Positions 10,347-22,191 of a stretch of DNA of 64,000 nucleotides are shown here, in pieces. Made by a program: the position numbers and the translations under genes. This DNA is from Kappaphycus alvarezii. Taxonomy: Eukaryota; Rhodophyta; Florideophyceae; Gigartinales; Solieriaceae. Numbering within the stretch: the first letter of the stretch is position 1; every line of letters starts with the position of its first letter. Location: NCBI GenBank assembly GCA_002205965.3, contig NADL03000112.1:124001-188000 (forward strand), in the 5' to 3' direction. The notes beneath the pieces are model-generated. The model ran no database searches and was not told the DNA's origin. It saw only the letters and a program-made list of their open reading frames with translations.

Positions 10347-11660
10347 CCGTCGACGCTCAGATCGAACGTCCCCTCCCGTCCTTATTGTTCCTGTTGTTCT
10401 TCAGGCAGCTCTATCCATTCATCCGGGAGAGTGTATAGTTGATTGAAAGGATATGGCAATAACTGATTTCCGATATGATTGGAGAGTATGAATCGTGCCA
10501 TAAACTGCTCAGCTCCTTAGTCAAGAGTTTCGTGGATCCTGCATATAGTTTTATATTGCTCTCTAATGAGCTCTTCTTGTTTCACCTCTCCAAACCTCAC
10601 AAATGTAAGGTAGCAGATGCAGTATGCGAACCTTTCTGACAGAGGGTCTGGAAACGTGTATTTGATGGAGATAAAAACTCGCAACATAAGGACTGATTCC
10701 TCACGAGAAAGTTGCGCTTCGTGAATGCTTTGGAAGCACATGAAATACTAATCTCAAAATAGGATATTAACTCGGCTTTTCGACGGTCTTGCGTTATTAC
10801 GAGAGGCCAACGTATAATTGGTAGCCGTCCAATAATTATGGAGGCATAGTCTCCCCCTGGGAGACTAGGCGGTGTTTAAGGTGATCTCCTTGGTGATCTG
10901 CCTCGTTTCTTTCGACGCCTTGCCCTCTTCGATAATCCTACGCGATCACTAGATGGTCTTGCTCGCATCATCATGGAGGTCTAGGGAGGATCTTGGTCTT
11001 CAGCTGATCTAACCTTTCTAAGTGGAGAAACGTACGGTTCCCACTGAAGTTATGGGACCATTCGATATTCAGTGTCGGCAGCTAAATCATGGTCTGTCCG
11101 TAATACTTCAGGATTCTCTTTTAGGAACGCATATACGCCTCTGATAACGTTTACATAGGAGAAAGATAGTTTTTGTTCTAGAAGGATTCTACATATTTCA
11201 ATCGAGTAGTGGTAGGTTATCTGCACAAATTCAGGGCAAATTGATATGAATCATTGGTATTGAAAAGAATAGAAAACCCTCAATATTAGGAAATAACCTT
11301 CTACCGAGAGATTTGGTCCACATCCGCATCCGGAAGCATAAGCAAATGCTAATGAAGAAGTGGATAAGTACATTTGACTCTGAATCTTCCCGTGAAAAAA
11401 CAGCCGTACCCACTGCCAAGCTCCCTTCTCACCGATCGGAATAATCATATAATTATGGATTAAGGTGATTCTTGGGTGGACATGCTGTGCTATCATAAAA
11501 ACCGCTTCTGTCCTCTTATAATACGGGACGAGATAAAGAGCATGAATGGGTCTCCTCGATTTCTTCCCTGAACTTGAGCAAAGTTCGTAGTGCAGGTGTC
11601 TCGCCTTTGTAGCGACGCATGAACTAGATGCTTTGTTTCGAAGTACGGCCACTCGACCAT
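8934..11660 (-). mobile_element. Gypsy-4: partial Ty3/gypsy inside copia-2
   Basis: On the minus strand this is the 3' part of a gypsy: pol C-terminus (about 11660-10365) followed by a 3' LTR (8934-10346). The coding remnant matches the segment after integrase in gypsy-2 and gypsy-3: a block like LCSSSGKRSRRAIHAR (about 11520-11600), then relics of both copies of the duplicated C-terminal domain (about 11100-11420 and 10400-10741) and the end motif HIGNQLLPYPF. The upstream gag, RT and integrase region is absent and no 5' LTR is seen. It is broken, with many breaks, and clearly older than gypsy-2 and gypsy-3. It interrupts the copia-2 integrase. Confidence 0.7.
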
Positions 11661-12775
11661 CTTTTGCGGCATCAGATAACTAATGGAAAAGGCATTGAGC
11701 ATTTGACTGATCCTCCGTATTCTGTTCTGGGCGGAAGCTGTTGTTCACGCAGCCTGTATCGTAAATATATTCTATTCTCTTCGCGACTCGACACGAGCAC
11801 CGTAAGAATTAATTAAGGGAGAAAAGCCTGATATATCCTTATTTCGTGTTTTTGGCTCCCTTGCATAACACCTAACTCCAAAGGAGCTTCGGCGGAAACT
11901 GGATTCCAAACCAAAATTGGGGATTGTGATCGGATGCTACCCCAACAGCCAGGAAAAGCTCTAGATTCCCAGCTGGAAATGCGGCGTCGTTTCTCGTGAT
12001 GTGACATTTGTAGAGAACAGGTTCACTCTGCGTCACAAGAGTGAAGAATTCCCTGAACGGTCTCCAGGCCTCATCGATACACAGAAAGATAGTATGAGCT
12101 CAGACACTGTCCAACGCCGCAGCCTCGAAGATGAAATTACAAGTGCTGGAAATAAAGAAAAAGACCATTTTCCAGTTCAACGGGCAGTTGAAAGAGGAAG
12201 CAGGTATAGTTGCAGTGACGAAGGGCGTAGATTGTGAGCCTCGCGGGACGATCAGCGACATAATTGGCCAGGTCACTTTTTATCGGAAAGGGATGTCACA
12301 TACATTCCTTCCCGAAAGGAGCTCGAGATTCAAGCAAGAACCGAAGGAGTAGAGTAAATATATCCTTCACGCTTGAGGAAGGAGCCCGATCGCCATAGTC
12401 CAGATTATTACAGCTTTTCACAGGCGTCAGCAATGGAAGATGAGGAGTCCCTGCCAATGACAATTGGAGAGGATCTATATTCTGAAGATTATGATTCTTG
12501 GAGAGCTGCCACTGAATCAGAAATGAGTGGCATTAGGAAACATCATACTTCAGATATTGTGAGCCTACCGAAGGGATCAATCCTTTATCTACCAGGATCT
12601 TATGTTTTACTTTTTTATTTTCTTCAATGCGTGTAAAGGACCACTCAAAGTGACTATCTTTGAAGCGGGGGGTAAACTGCTGCATGTTTCGGGCTGCGAA
12701 CAATTGCTGAAGCTGCACACGTGTTCCAAATACAAAAATGGTCTTTATTTAGATGTATAATGACCAAGATCAACT

Positions 12776-13086
12776 TGTTGTGATCACGTGAACCGGGTGA
12801 GTCATCCGCTCTTTCGTATGTCACCCTTCCTTTTTTATGTAATGATTAAACACCTACGCCTCTTTGGTGGCATGGAACTACAAGTAATTTGCTATTACGT
12901 GTAAATATAATCGTGGGAGTATGATTGTTCACCCGGGTGAGTCCAGGAGAGTTTTTCTTTCCTTTATGGATATTTGGTAGCATTCTACCACAAGAAGAGT
13001 ACTAATACCCCTGAATATCTCCGGAAGTAGAAAAGTAAAGACATAAAGAACAAGGTGATATAACTTTTGGTTCACACTGCGCAACA
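12776..13086 (+). repeat. 5' LTR of copia-1
   Basis: 311 bases starting TGTTGTGATCACG and ending CGCAACA. It carries a TATA-like segment and the conserved block gtaatttgctattacgtg that recurs in the 3' LTR and in the copia-3 LTR. The downstream sequence ggttatgggcccag is where a primer site would lie, but I cannot match it to a tRNA. Confidence 0.88.
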
Positions 13087-16000
13087 GGTTATGGGCCCAG
13101 TTGCACTTCTTTGCTAGCTATCCATCTACCTCCTTCCCAATAAAACCATGTATCTTCTTTTGTCCAGGGTTCTTTTGCCACTCATCATGTCCGAAGAAAA
13201 GTTTGATGCTTCGTCTAGGCACATGGATCATCTGAGACCGCAAAACTACGTTCTCTGGGCCAACGAAATGGAGATATTTTTGAGAGGAAAGGGACTATGC
13301 AAATACGTCGATGAGAGTGCAAAGAAACCAAATGATAAATGCGAAAGAGATTTGGATGTCTTTACAATAAAAAGGGATATTGCCTTAGCATATATATAAT
13401 GATGGCGATTGATCAGGCGTATGAGGCATCTGCCATCAGGCTTCGAGATCCGAAGACTGTTTGGGATACATTGAAGAAAACACTTCAAAAAGTTTCAGAG
13501 GCTTCAATTGATGCAAAGCTCTCGGCTTTGCACGATGTTGGTATAGAATCGTTGGAATCCGTAGTTGAGTACTCCAACAGGATTGAATCGCTCCTGAATC
13601 AATTGGCTGCAATTGGTCATTCGGTAACGCAGATAGAAAAGAAAAGAAGATTGTTGCGAGGTCTTTTATTTGTGATTTTGCTGTCGCTGCCCAAGTCATG
13701 AGGTCTACTGGTAAGACGTACGACCAGGCGCTAGCTGATCGTATTGTTGCCGATTCTGTCATGGACACGGCTCCTGATCAGAGTGCTCTTGTGACACATG
13801 GTCAAGAACCTGTCTAGAACTGCACGCACTTTAAACAACGGGGCCACACAGCGGCCCTGTGCTTCTAAAATCCAAGAAATAACCAGTATAATAAGAAATT
13901 TAGTGGAAAAAGAAAAAGGAAAAACAATAAATACTTCAACAAAGATCAAAACTCCAACAAAGAAGAAAGTAAGGAGATAACATCGATACTAATTGCTCCT
14001 GCTAACTAATTAAGTACCTTAGAGTCTTCAAAGGTACTATTGACTGGCAGTAAGCTGAATTATTTATCAAAATGGCTAATGGAGTCTGGCTACACCTCCT
14101 ACATGAGCAATAACATGTTCAACTTCACCTATTTCCATCCCAAGCAAGGCTCTTTCCAAGTTGAAAGCAAGAAGGTGATCAACACGCATGGAGCTGGAAC
14201 TGTAACCAATACTGTTGTTGTCAATGGAAGACGTGAGGAGATAGTCTTTCATGACGTCCTGTACACACCAAATATCGTGTAAAATTTACTGTCTGTTTCC
14301 AGAATTCGCGGCAAGTGTTTTCGAGTTGGGTTCCATGATGAACAAAAACAGGTAATTTGCGAAGTTCAAGAGAAGAGTACAAACAAGATCAAGTTGCTCG
14401 CATTTCAGACCAGGGATGGTTTAATCGAAGTTGAGATGAGAGTCGAGAAATATACTGTTGATATCGTGGCAGTCGCGACTAGAACAAAGGAAGCTGATTT
14501 ATGGCATAAAAATCTTGGCCTCATAAGCGACACTACTTTGAGGAAGTCAAGTCCAATTACAGAGGGAATTACCCTAAGAAAACGGGAACTACCCTCTCAA
14601 TGTGTTTCCTGCAGAGACTTTCTGACCGAAAAACCGCGCAGAAATCCACGACGGTCAATTGATGACGGCAAAACAGCCTCTAATCCCCTGGAGCTTGTTT
14701 ACTCCTATGTAGTTGGACCCATACGCGCCAGGTCGTTCTCTGGCTCGTAATTTTTTGTGACGTTGATTGATGAGCACAGTGATGTTTCACTGGTTCGTTT
14801 CATGAAACAAAAGGGTCAGGAGGCTAATGCCCTGCGGGTAATGATTCTGGAGATTGAGAACCTGTTCAATGAATCAGTATTTCGTATCATAGTGCTGAAT
14901 CGCAAGATTGTGAGATGTCTAAGATCAGATGGTGGTGGCGAGTATGTGTGCAAGCGATTGAGAGGATAGTTAAAGGAACGAGGATATGTTCATGAGATCA
15001 CAATACCATATTCCGGAGAATCAAATAGACGTGAGGAACGATTGAACAGGACCCTATTCGACATGGCCCGTTGCATGATGATGGGTCTAAATGTGCACAA
15101 CCTTGAGCTTTCATAGACAGAAGTTATAAATTGTGCAAACTACTTGAGGAATCCTCTATTCACATCCAGCTGCAAGGACGGATTGAAACCATTCGAGGCA
15201 ATCCATAGAAGACTTACCAGCCTGGCACATTACAGGGTTTTTGGTTGTAAGGCATTTGTCCATATATCTTCAGCTAAACGCAGGGATAAGTTTGCCCCTC
15301 GAGCGGAGGAGGGGGTCCTTGTTGAATACGATCGAGGAAATGCATATCGCGTGTTCTACCCATCCTTAGGAAAGGTTGTTGTTTCTCAAGACGTTTAGTT
15401 CGTCGCAAATGAGTACATCAAAGGGTCAATTGATCCAGAAATAACTGGTGCGGATTGATATGGCTGACTTTGGTAATGAAAACAGCTAATCTATAGAGAA
15501 TGATTATCTGGAGGAATTCATTTCAGGTGCTGATGAGCATGACCACCAAAATGAAATTGTGCTTGAGTAAATACCCATGCCACTAGCTCCACGACGCTCA
15601 GAAAGATCAAATAGTGGGAAGCCACCTGACCGTTTGGGATTTCAAACTGCATGCTTGGTCACCGATTCAACTATGAATGCAGATCGGGTGGATCTACCAA
15701 TGTCGAATGAAGAGGCAGTGAAGTTTCCTGACGCAGCGCACTGCAAACAGGCAATGGACGAAGATATCTTCTCATTAAATCAACTTGACACATGGTTACT
15801 GGTATAATTGCGAAAAGGGCGAAAATTTGTCAAAGCAAAATGGGTGCATGATGTAAAGAGGGACTGTAATGGGAACATCGAGCGCTACAAGGCCCGATTA
15901 GTTGCCAAGGGACTCACTCAGAAACATTGGGTGGACTACCTTGAGGTTTTTCCCCAGTCGGCAAGTATCCAACATTCAGATTATTCGTTGCTTATTCGAA

Positions 16001-17211
16001 GCTCCGTGGGCGGTCTAATACTTCACTTGATGTTAAGAATGCTTTTCATAACGCGAAGCTTTCTGAGGAGATTTACGTTTACCAACCACAAGGGTACGAG
16101 TATCCAGAATCTGAAGGAAAGTTCTGTAGATTGAATAAGGCTATTTACGGACTTAAGCAGGCATCAAGGGCTTGGAAGGACTTGGTACATATTTGTTTGG
16201 TTTCCCTTGGGTTTAAAAAGTCCTCCGCAGACCCAGTTTCTACTTCAAGCGGTTCGGTACCCGCTGCATATTAATTATTGTATATGTCGATGACGTTAAG
16301 TTGACTGAGAATTACATGAAAGAAATCAAACAAACAGTGGATTCGATTTGTGCACAATTCACTGTACGCGTTACTGATGGAAGCAAATTCCTGGGAATTG
16401 TCACCAAAACTACTACTACTGGCCCGAAGCATCACTAAAAACCATTGATTGACCGAATGTTAAGGTTCTTTGGAGTGGAGGCTTGTGCGCCAGCAAAGGT
16501 TCCTCTACCGCCAGGAATCGATCTTGCCCTATCCTGCAGTATGCGTGAGCGTGAGGGGAAGTGCCTCGACAAAGTGGAAAGAACACCGTATCAGCAGCTT
16601 ATTGGTTGCCTCCTCCATCTCTCGAACACGAAACAGCCGGACATCGCATACGCTGTTGGTTATCTTTCTGTGTCCATGCAAAGCCCAACAATGGCATTAT
16701 GGAAGTCTGCAAAGCATGTAATTTGTTACCTTAAGGGTACGAAAGGGCTTGAAATTGTGTAACGAAGAGACAATGACCTCCAGAACTATGGTATTAACGA
16801 CCTCTTGTTCGGCTTTAGTGACTCAGACTGGGCTCAAGAGTCGCAGCAGCAGAAGTCGATCAGTGGATATGTGTACATAATGGCTGATGGAGCAAGAAGT
16901 TGGCGGAGTAAGAAGCGGTCGTGTGTAGCCCCGAGTTCCCCTGAAGCTGAGTATATCGCGTTGTCATTGGTTATACGTGAGGCTCTTTGGTTTCAGAAGT
17001 TCCAATTCACTCTAACTTGCAGTGCAGAGCATGGACCGATGACCATCCAAGAGAACAATCAGTGATGCATCAAAATCACCGAGAATGGAGTCGTGAACGA
17101 CAGGTCAAAACATCTGGACATCAAGTACCAAATGATCATGGACAACGTTGCGAAAGGGAAGGTATTACTCGAGTATCTTCCTTCATCGGAGATGGTTGCC
17201 GACATCATGAC

Positions 17212-18059
17212 ATGGGTTCCTTCCCCTTTACGGTGTCGGTATACCCTTTTTGAGTCGATTATGGTTGTCTGTAAAACCATGGGATAGATCGGATATATCT
17301 TCTGTTAGGGATAAATCAGCAGGGGAAGAGATACTCAGAACCAATTACCCCAAGAAGGAGGTGTTGCAAGCGACAAAAGTGCTACCGTGCTATATTTGAA
17401 CGACCAGAAAGGAGTGGATAGGGAAGACAGTTGAATGAGCTACAAGCAAGTATGGAAGGGGCAAATTCTACCACCTATGCTTAGTGAATAGCGTAAAATA
17501 AATTCTTCTTGGGTCTAAAGTTGACTCTCAACTTCGTAGCTATTTGGGACTGGGCTTGAAGTTGCCTGCCAACTTGTTTGACCTCCACTAAAGGAAGCAG
17601 TTTACTCGGCTTATATATACTTTTGTCTACTCCAAAAGTCTCAAATAAACATAATAATAACCATAAAATGCATTCACGGGAATCGTGTGAACCAGAGAGA
17701 CTATTAGAAGATATTTCCTCAAGGTAAATATCTAGGTGCCATACCCATGCCAGCCACCCATCGGCCAGGGGGTGGGAATTGATGTGGCCATTATATAGAC
17801 CTTTCAGAGCTACTTGTAGTATCACCCACAACCTGGAACTGTACTGACATCTACTATGATAGCTTTTCGTAAAATAAAAAAATCAACCGATGAATTTGCC
17901 ACACTCACCCAAATTCAAAATATCTTGCAAATTCAAAAACCGTAAAAAAATATCTTCCCAATTCCGATACTTTATACAATTATGGTCCTCATCTAGATTT
18001 TTTTCGTGTGCGAGTTTGCGCACATTACCTTCCAAGAGTAAAACACCCAATCGGTCGCC
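17212..18059 (+). mobile_element. LINE-B tail inserted in copia-1, interrupted by a solo LTR
   Basis: About 126 bases of the LINE-B 3' end (17212-17302 and 18028-18059) flanked by the duplication TCATGAC (17205-17211 and 18060-18066). The insert starts ttccttccccttta and continues cggtgtcggtataccc and gggatagatcggatat, as at the end of LINE-B at 29427-29550 read on the minus strand. Copia sequence resumes after the right duplication with cgaaagcaatcccaagtgc, which matches the uninterrupted copia-3 tail near 63370-63395. It is a severely 5'-truncated target-primed insertion. Confidence 0.8.
17303..18027 (-). mobile_element. Solo gypsy LTR of the short type
   Basis: 725 bases matching the 719-base LTRs of gypsy-2 and gypsy-3 throughout (tgttagggataaatc end, R-U5, TATA region, U3 start near 18027). 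Flanking five bases are tcttc (17298-17302) and ccttc (18028-18032), a target duplication with one mismatch. No internal gypsy sequence is present, so it is a solo LTR left by LTR-LTR recombination. It lies in the LINE-B tail, within copia-1, within copia-2. Confidence 0.85.
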
Positions 18060-18160
18060 TCATGACGAAAGCAATCCCAAGTGCTCAGTTCCAGAACCTA
18101 GCTTGCAAGCTCGGGATGCGCGCGTGACCAATATCCGTTTTTTCTTGGAGGGAGGGGGAG

Positions 18161-18469
18161 TGTTGTGATTACGTCGACAGAGTGAATCATCCACCCTGTC
18201 AGATGTCACCTTCCTTTTTATGTAATGATTACACACCTATGTCTTTCGGGTGAGATGGAATTACAAGTAATTTGCTATTACGTGTACATATAATCATGAG
18301 AGTATGATTATTCACCTGGGTGGGTCAAGGAGAGTTTTTATTTCCTTTATGGATATTTCGTAGCAGTCTACCGCAGGAAGAGTACTTATACCCCTGAATA
18401 GCTCCGGGAGTAGAAAATTAAATACATAAAAAAACAAGGTGATATAACTTTTGGTTTCACTGCGCAACA
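18161..18469 (+). repeat. 3' LTR of copia-1
   Basis: 309 bases starting TGTTGTGATTACG directly after the polypurine tract ggagggagggggag (18147-18160) and ending CGCAACA. It aligns with the 5' LTR over its length, with many scattered differences. Confidence 0.88.
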
Positions 18470-18953
18470 CAACTCACTCGACACAAGGCCCGTCTAGTAC
18501 TTCGCGGTTTTTTATAAGGGAAGTTGGATCAGACGTTCTCTCCCGTCGTTGGCATTACCACCATCCGCGCGTTTCTGACAGTTGCACTTAAGACTGGGTA
18601 TATCATTCACCAAGTAGACGTCAACACTGCTTTCCTTCACGGGGAAATTATTGAAGAAGTAATTAGCACAGCTACGGAAGGGATGAAATGGTGCGAATCA
18701 GCCGAGATCGTCAAGCTACTCGCGGATTTTGTGGGTTGAAGCACGCTCCCATACTTCGGTACCAGAATTGGAAATCTATCTTGGCGAGAGTTGGTTTTCA
18801 GAGCTTGATATCAGATGATTGCGCATTACGACTAGGCAACATGTGGTTACAAATCTATGTAGATTATATTATTCTCATTGGAACAGACAAGGATTCATTA
18901 AGATCAGCAAAACAGGAACCAGGTTATCAGGACGATGTAAAGGACATGGGGCT

Positions 18954-19037
18954 TGTAATACAAAAAATGGTCCTCCCTTCATGTAATACAGGAAATTGTC
19001 CTCACTTCATGTAATACAGGAAATGGTCCTCCCTTCG
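18954..19037 (+). repeat. Three tandem 28-base repeats at the U3 start
   Basis: Units start at 18954, 18982 and 19010, each of the form tgtaatacaggaaatggtcc plus tcccttca, with a partial fourth unit at 19038. The same array is present in reverse at 34513-34597. Such U3 arrays often act as enhancers in LTR elements; that role is an inference here. Confidence 0.8.
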
Positions 19038-20433
19038 TGTAATCCAGCAACCTACAACGATACCGCCCCTAACTTCTCCCACCGTCATTTCCAAATTTAC
19101 TTCCATTTTATCTAGATATTTTTATACTGTATTTAACCCTCTGAATCGACCCCGAATCAAGTTCCTTTTCCCTTTTACCTTACCTCCTCCTCCAAATTCG
19201 CCTTTTTTGAGAAGAAGGGCGCAAATGCACTACTGCAAAATCCCTTGCAGATTTATTTTACCTATTCCTAATCTATAGAACCTGCCCCGGGAGCCTATTT
19301 AAACCCCTTTATTCTAAGTTCCAAATGCTCCCGATCATTTTACTCATCACCCCTCTCCCCCCACACACCCAAACACCCTACATTGCCTCCGTTCCCCAAC
19401 GTCTATCAAATGACAACCTTCGCCCCTCTGTCCCTATTTCCAAAAACCGCCCTTCCCGTTCCATCAATGGCCTTCGTCTCGCCGCCTACGGGCCAACCGA
19501 TGCCGACGACTACATCCGGCGGCAAACAAAGAAGCAAATCATCGAGTTCGTCGCCGCCTCTTCATAGAAGAAGAAGCGAGGGAGGTAAGTCCGGGAGAGG
19601 CTGAGAAGGTCGAGGAGGAGAGCGGGGAGTCCTTCGAGGAATGGTTAGCCCCTGAGCTAGTGTACGAGGATCAGGAGAGAAGGATGAGGAGGATGAGGAG
19701 AGGATGGGAGGAGGAGGAGGAGAGGAGAGGATGGGAGGAGGAGGAGGAGGAGGAGGAGGAGGAGGAGGAGGATGAGGAACAGGGGGCATGGAAAGTGTTG
19801 GACTGGTGGGGCCTGGAATAGAGAGTATGGATCAAGTTGTGCCCACGATGGAACCGGATGGAGATATCTTTAGTAGTCTAGATATCTCCCAGGGGGAAAT
19901 AGAGAGTTGTGAGCCATTCGCAGATATTTGTGGGGACTGCTTGGACAGCATGGATATTTTAGAGGAGTTGTTTGGATCTGATTTAGAGAATGGGAAATAA
20001 GAGGACCAAATTAATTGTTAGTTTCTTAAGTATCTTTTGCTTAGAGTATATTGTCCACACAAATTTTTTATGCATTTCTTGTATCTTCTGTAGTTTTGTT
20101 CGGACTTTAGGGGTAGCCAAAAGTCTATATAAGCTGAGTAAACTGCTTCCTCATGGAGAGGTCAAGCAAGTTGGCAGACAACTTCAAGCCAAGTCCCGAG
20201 TAGTAGGAAGTTGAGAGTCAACTTCAGACCCAAGAAAATTTTTCTTACGCTGGTCGCAGAGCGTCAGTGGTAGACCCTGCCCCTTTTATACTTGCTTGTA
20301 GCTTCTCAACTCTCTTCTATATACACTCCCTTTTGTTCGTTCAACAATACCACGGCACTTTTGTCGCTCGCAACACCTCCTTCTCAGGGTAATTGGTTCT
20401 GAGGATCTCTTCCCCGCCGATTTACCCCTATCA
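18954..20433 (+). repeat. 5' LTR of gypsy-1 with acidic ORF in U3 (LTR-D copy 5)
   Basis: 1480 bases, TGTAATACA...CCCTATCA. Order: tandem 28-base repeats (18954-19037), A/T- and C/T-rich leader, acidic-ORF region (about 19325-20000), TATA box (tctatataagc near 20125), R-U5. It is followed directly by the primer site and gag of gypsy-1, which fixes it as an LTR. Confidence 0.8.
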
Positions 20434-20520
20434 TTTGGTACTCTTGTGAGGGGGTTGCACCCGAGGTATTCGAGTTGAGCAGTAGTAAGGAACACTTCGG
20501 GGGGATTTTTTTCTGTAATC

Positions 20521-22191
20521 ATGGATCTCAACGCTGCTCGTATAACGTTCACAGGGGGCAAGACTGAAGACGTTGAGGAGTTTCTTTACACATATGTCAA
20601 CGTTGTGATGCGAGAGAAGGGCGATGAAGAGAAGGCCGCAAGTATCTTCGCCTATCTTCATGGTGACGCAAAGCACAAATATAAGTCCAAGTTTATCGAC
20701 GGGTGGTCTCTTAACGGGAATGGGCGTAACTTCGGTGAGGTATGTGAGTGGCTTGTGAAAGAGTATGCTAAGGAGGTAGAACCAGATGAGATGATTCGTA
20801 CCGCCATAGAGGCCCGGCTCAACTTCGACGATTTGTTAAGCTCATTGGTGTACTTGTGTGATCTTTATGAAAAGGCTGGGTTCAACGCCCAAGCCAAGTA
20901 CGGAATGCTGCGTAAGGCGGCTATGGGGGATAAGCGGCTCTCCGATTTCCTCCTCATCAAGGGCCCTCACACTTTTGATGAACTGAAGGGTACCATAGTA
21001 GAATTTGTCAAAAATTCGGAGACGTTTCAGTCACTGAGTGAGGTACCGAGGGAAACCCGCACATCGATGTCTATCGTACATCCTGAAAAGAATTATCAAA
21101 GGCCGGCTACTAGTGCAGCGGCATTAGAATCTGTCAGGAGCGATGTCAAAAACTTGGAAGAAAGGTTGGAAACCCGATTCGATAATCGACTTGACATGAT
21201 AACCTCGCAGTTGGAAAGCCTTACTCTTACCATTAAGAAGAACCAGTCTGGGGCCCCTAAGGCCGCAGAAGTCTGTTCTTACTGTCACAAGCCTGGACAC
21301 TTTGCAAACAGGTGTCCTGATAATCCACATAGAAACACTCGTTGTGCAAAGTGCGGTCGATATGGGCATCATGAAAGTAACTGCTGGTCTAAAGACAACA
21401 GAAGAGCAAATTTATCGGAAGCAAGGAGTGAGTCAGGACCAGAGGTGAAAATCTTACAAAATAGAAGGGATCAAAGGTTGACGGATGCCGGTAACGTATC
21501 CATCGCTGAAGAGATTAGTCAAGTCAATGTGACAAAAAGGGATGGGGAAGGGAACATTTTATCGAAGAAACCTAGGCTAGAGTATGGAATGCTGGAGCAT
21601 ATCCCAGCACCTGTACCTCCTCGAACCAAGAGGTCTGATCAAGTTGTTCCAGGAGTGGGAGTCACTCCGGCCAAGGCGAAAAAGAGTAAGAAAGTTAAGA
21701 GTATCTCTAAGGACGTACTAGAGTATGTGAAGAGGTACAATTTGGTGGCTGAGCTTGCATCGGCCCCAACTGGGATAACGTTTGGTCAACTTTTGAGGGG
21801 CGACGCAGAGGATGCGAGAAAAGAACTCAAAAAAATTATCAGGTCTAATAAGTCCGCTAAGGGTAAGAAACTGTTTCTTCAATCGGCCTCGACAGCACCA
21901 AGACGTCTTAAGCTGGTACCAGTCAAAGTATTGGGTATGAAAACCCAAGCTCTCTTCGATTCGGGTGCTGTTCCAAACCTCATTTCAGAAACTTTGGTGA
22001 CAGATCTAGGTCTCGAAATTACTCCAACGACTCGAAAAATAACTGTAGCGGATGGAACCGTCTCAAAATGCATGGGCACTGTTGACAAGGTTTCCGTGTT
22101 CTTTGGGGACTCTAAAGTTGATGTAGACTTTCTTGTCATGCCGGATCTCCCTTTCGATGCAATCATTGGCTGCCCACCATGGAAAGACTAG
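20521..22191 (+). CDS. Gag-protease part of gypsy-1
   Basis: An open frame of 556 residues starting ATG after the leader. The N-terminal half is a gag capsid-like helical region. Two CCHC zinc knuckles follow at residues 252-265 (CSYCHKPGHFANRC) and 275-288 (CAKCGRYGHHESNC), and then a basic linker. A retropepsin-like aspartic protease has its catalytic motif at about residue 480 (ALFDSGAVPNL) and a late motif DAIIGCP. The pol reading frame overlaps the end of this frame in the same way in the sister copies, in keeping with the gag-pol frameshift expression known for Ty3-type elements. The same protein is found at 42763-44436. Confidence 0.85.
   Translation: MDLNAARITFTGGKTEDVEEFLYTYVNVVMREKGDEEKAASIFAYLHGDAKHKYKSKFIDGWSLNGNGRNFGEVCEWLVKEYAKEVEPDEMIRTAIEARLNFDDLLSSLVYLCDLYEKAGFNAQAKYGMLRKAAMGDKRLSDFLLIKGPHTFDELKGTIVEFVKNSETFQSLSEVPRETRTSMSIVHPEKNYQRPATSAAALESVRSDVKNLEERLETRFDNRLDMITSQLESLTLTIKKNQSGAPKAAEVCSYCHKPGHFANRCPDNPHRNTRCAKCGRYGHHESNCWSKDNRRANLSEARSESGPEVKILQNRRDQRLTDAGNVSIAEEISQVNVTKRDGEGNILSKKPRLEYGMLEHIPAPVPPRTKRSDQVVPGVGVTPAKAKKSKKVKSISKDVLEYVKRYNLVAELASAPTGITFGQLLRGDAEDARKELKKIIRSNKSAKGKKLFLQSASTAPRRLKLVPVKVLGMKTQALFDSGAVPNLISETLVTDLGLEITPTTRKITVADGTVSKCMGTVDKVSVFFGDSKVDVDFLVMPDLPFDAIIGCPPWKD

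Larger units (their letters stand above)
12776..18469 (+). mobile_element. Copia-1: Ty1/copia element with both LTRs
   Basis: Bounded by TGTTG...CAACA LTRs (12776-13086 and 18161-18469) and a 5-bp target duplication CAACT (12771-12775 and 18470-18474). Parts in order: gag (about 13187-13980, with the copia-type N-terminal domain and a knuckle-like RGHTAALC), protease (about 14040-14282), pre-integrase and integrase (about 14480-15400), RT (about 15577-16440; KWVHDVKRDCNG, YKARLVAKGLTQ) and RNase H (about 16600-17065; GFSDSDWA, SSPEAEYIAL). It is broken, with more than ten breaks. The LTRs differ at roughly a tenth of positions by eye, so it is of middle age. A LINE-B tail interrupts its 3' end. 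It lies within copia-2. Confidence 0.9.
4750..18953 (+). mobile_element. Copia-2: old Ty1/copia element split by three insertions
   Basis: Fossil copia in four pieces: about 4750-4820, 6986-8933, 11661-12775 and 18470-18953. In order they show gag sequence, a CCHC-like knuckle (about 7585-7635), a protease-like LHSGAS (about 7930), a pre-integrase LWHQR (about 8505), integrase core pieces (SDLCGP about 8708; RTDNGG about 8890), the RVFGSLA region (about 11850), the start of the RT (YDSWRAATESEM) and RT continuing as FSPVVGITTIRAFL and QVDVNTAFLHG (about 18530-18645). It is heavily broken, with well over ten breaks, and is the oldest LTR element here because all the others interrupt it. Its own LTRs were not identified. 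Confidence 0.75.

Noticed and set aside
17303-17312. TTAGGG as a telomere-like repeat
   Set aside because: Single occurrence that belongs to the variant LTR end tgttagggataaatc, also seen at 35561.
19680-19775. GAG/GGA-rich low-complexity run as a microsatellite locus
   Set aside because: It is the codon run for the Glu-rich part of the LTR acidic ORF, present at the same place in other LTR copies.
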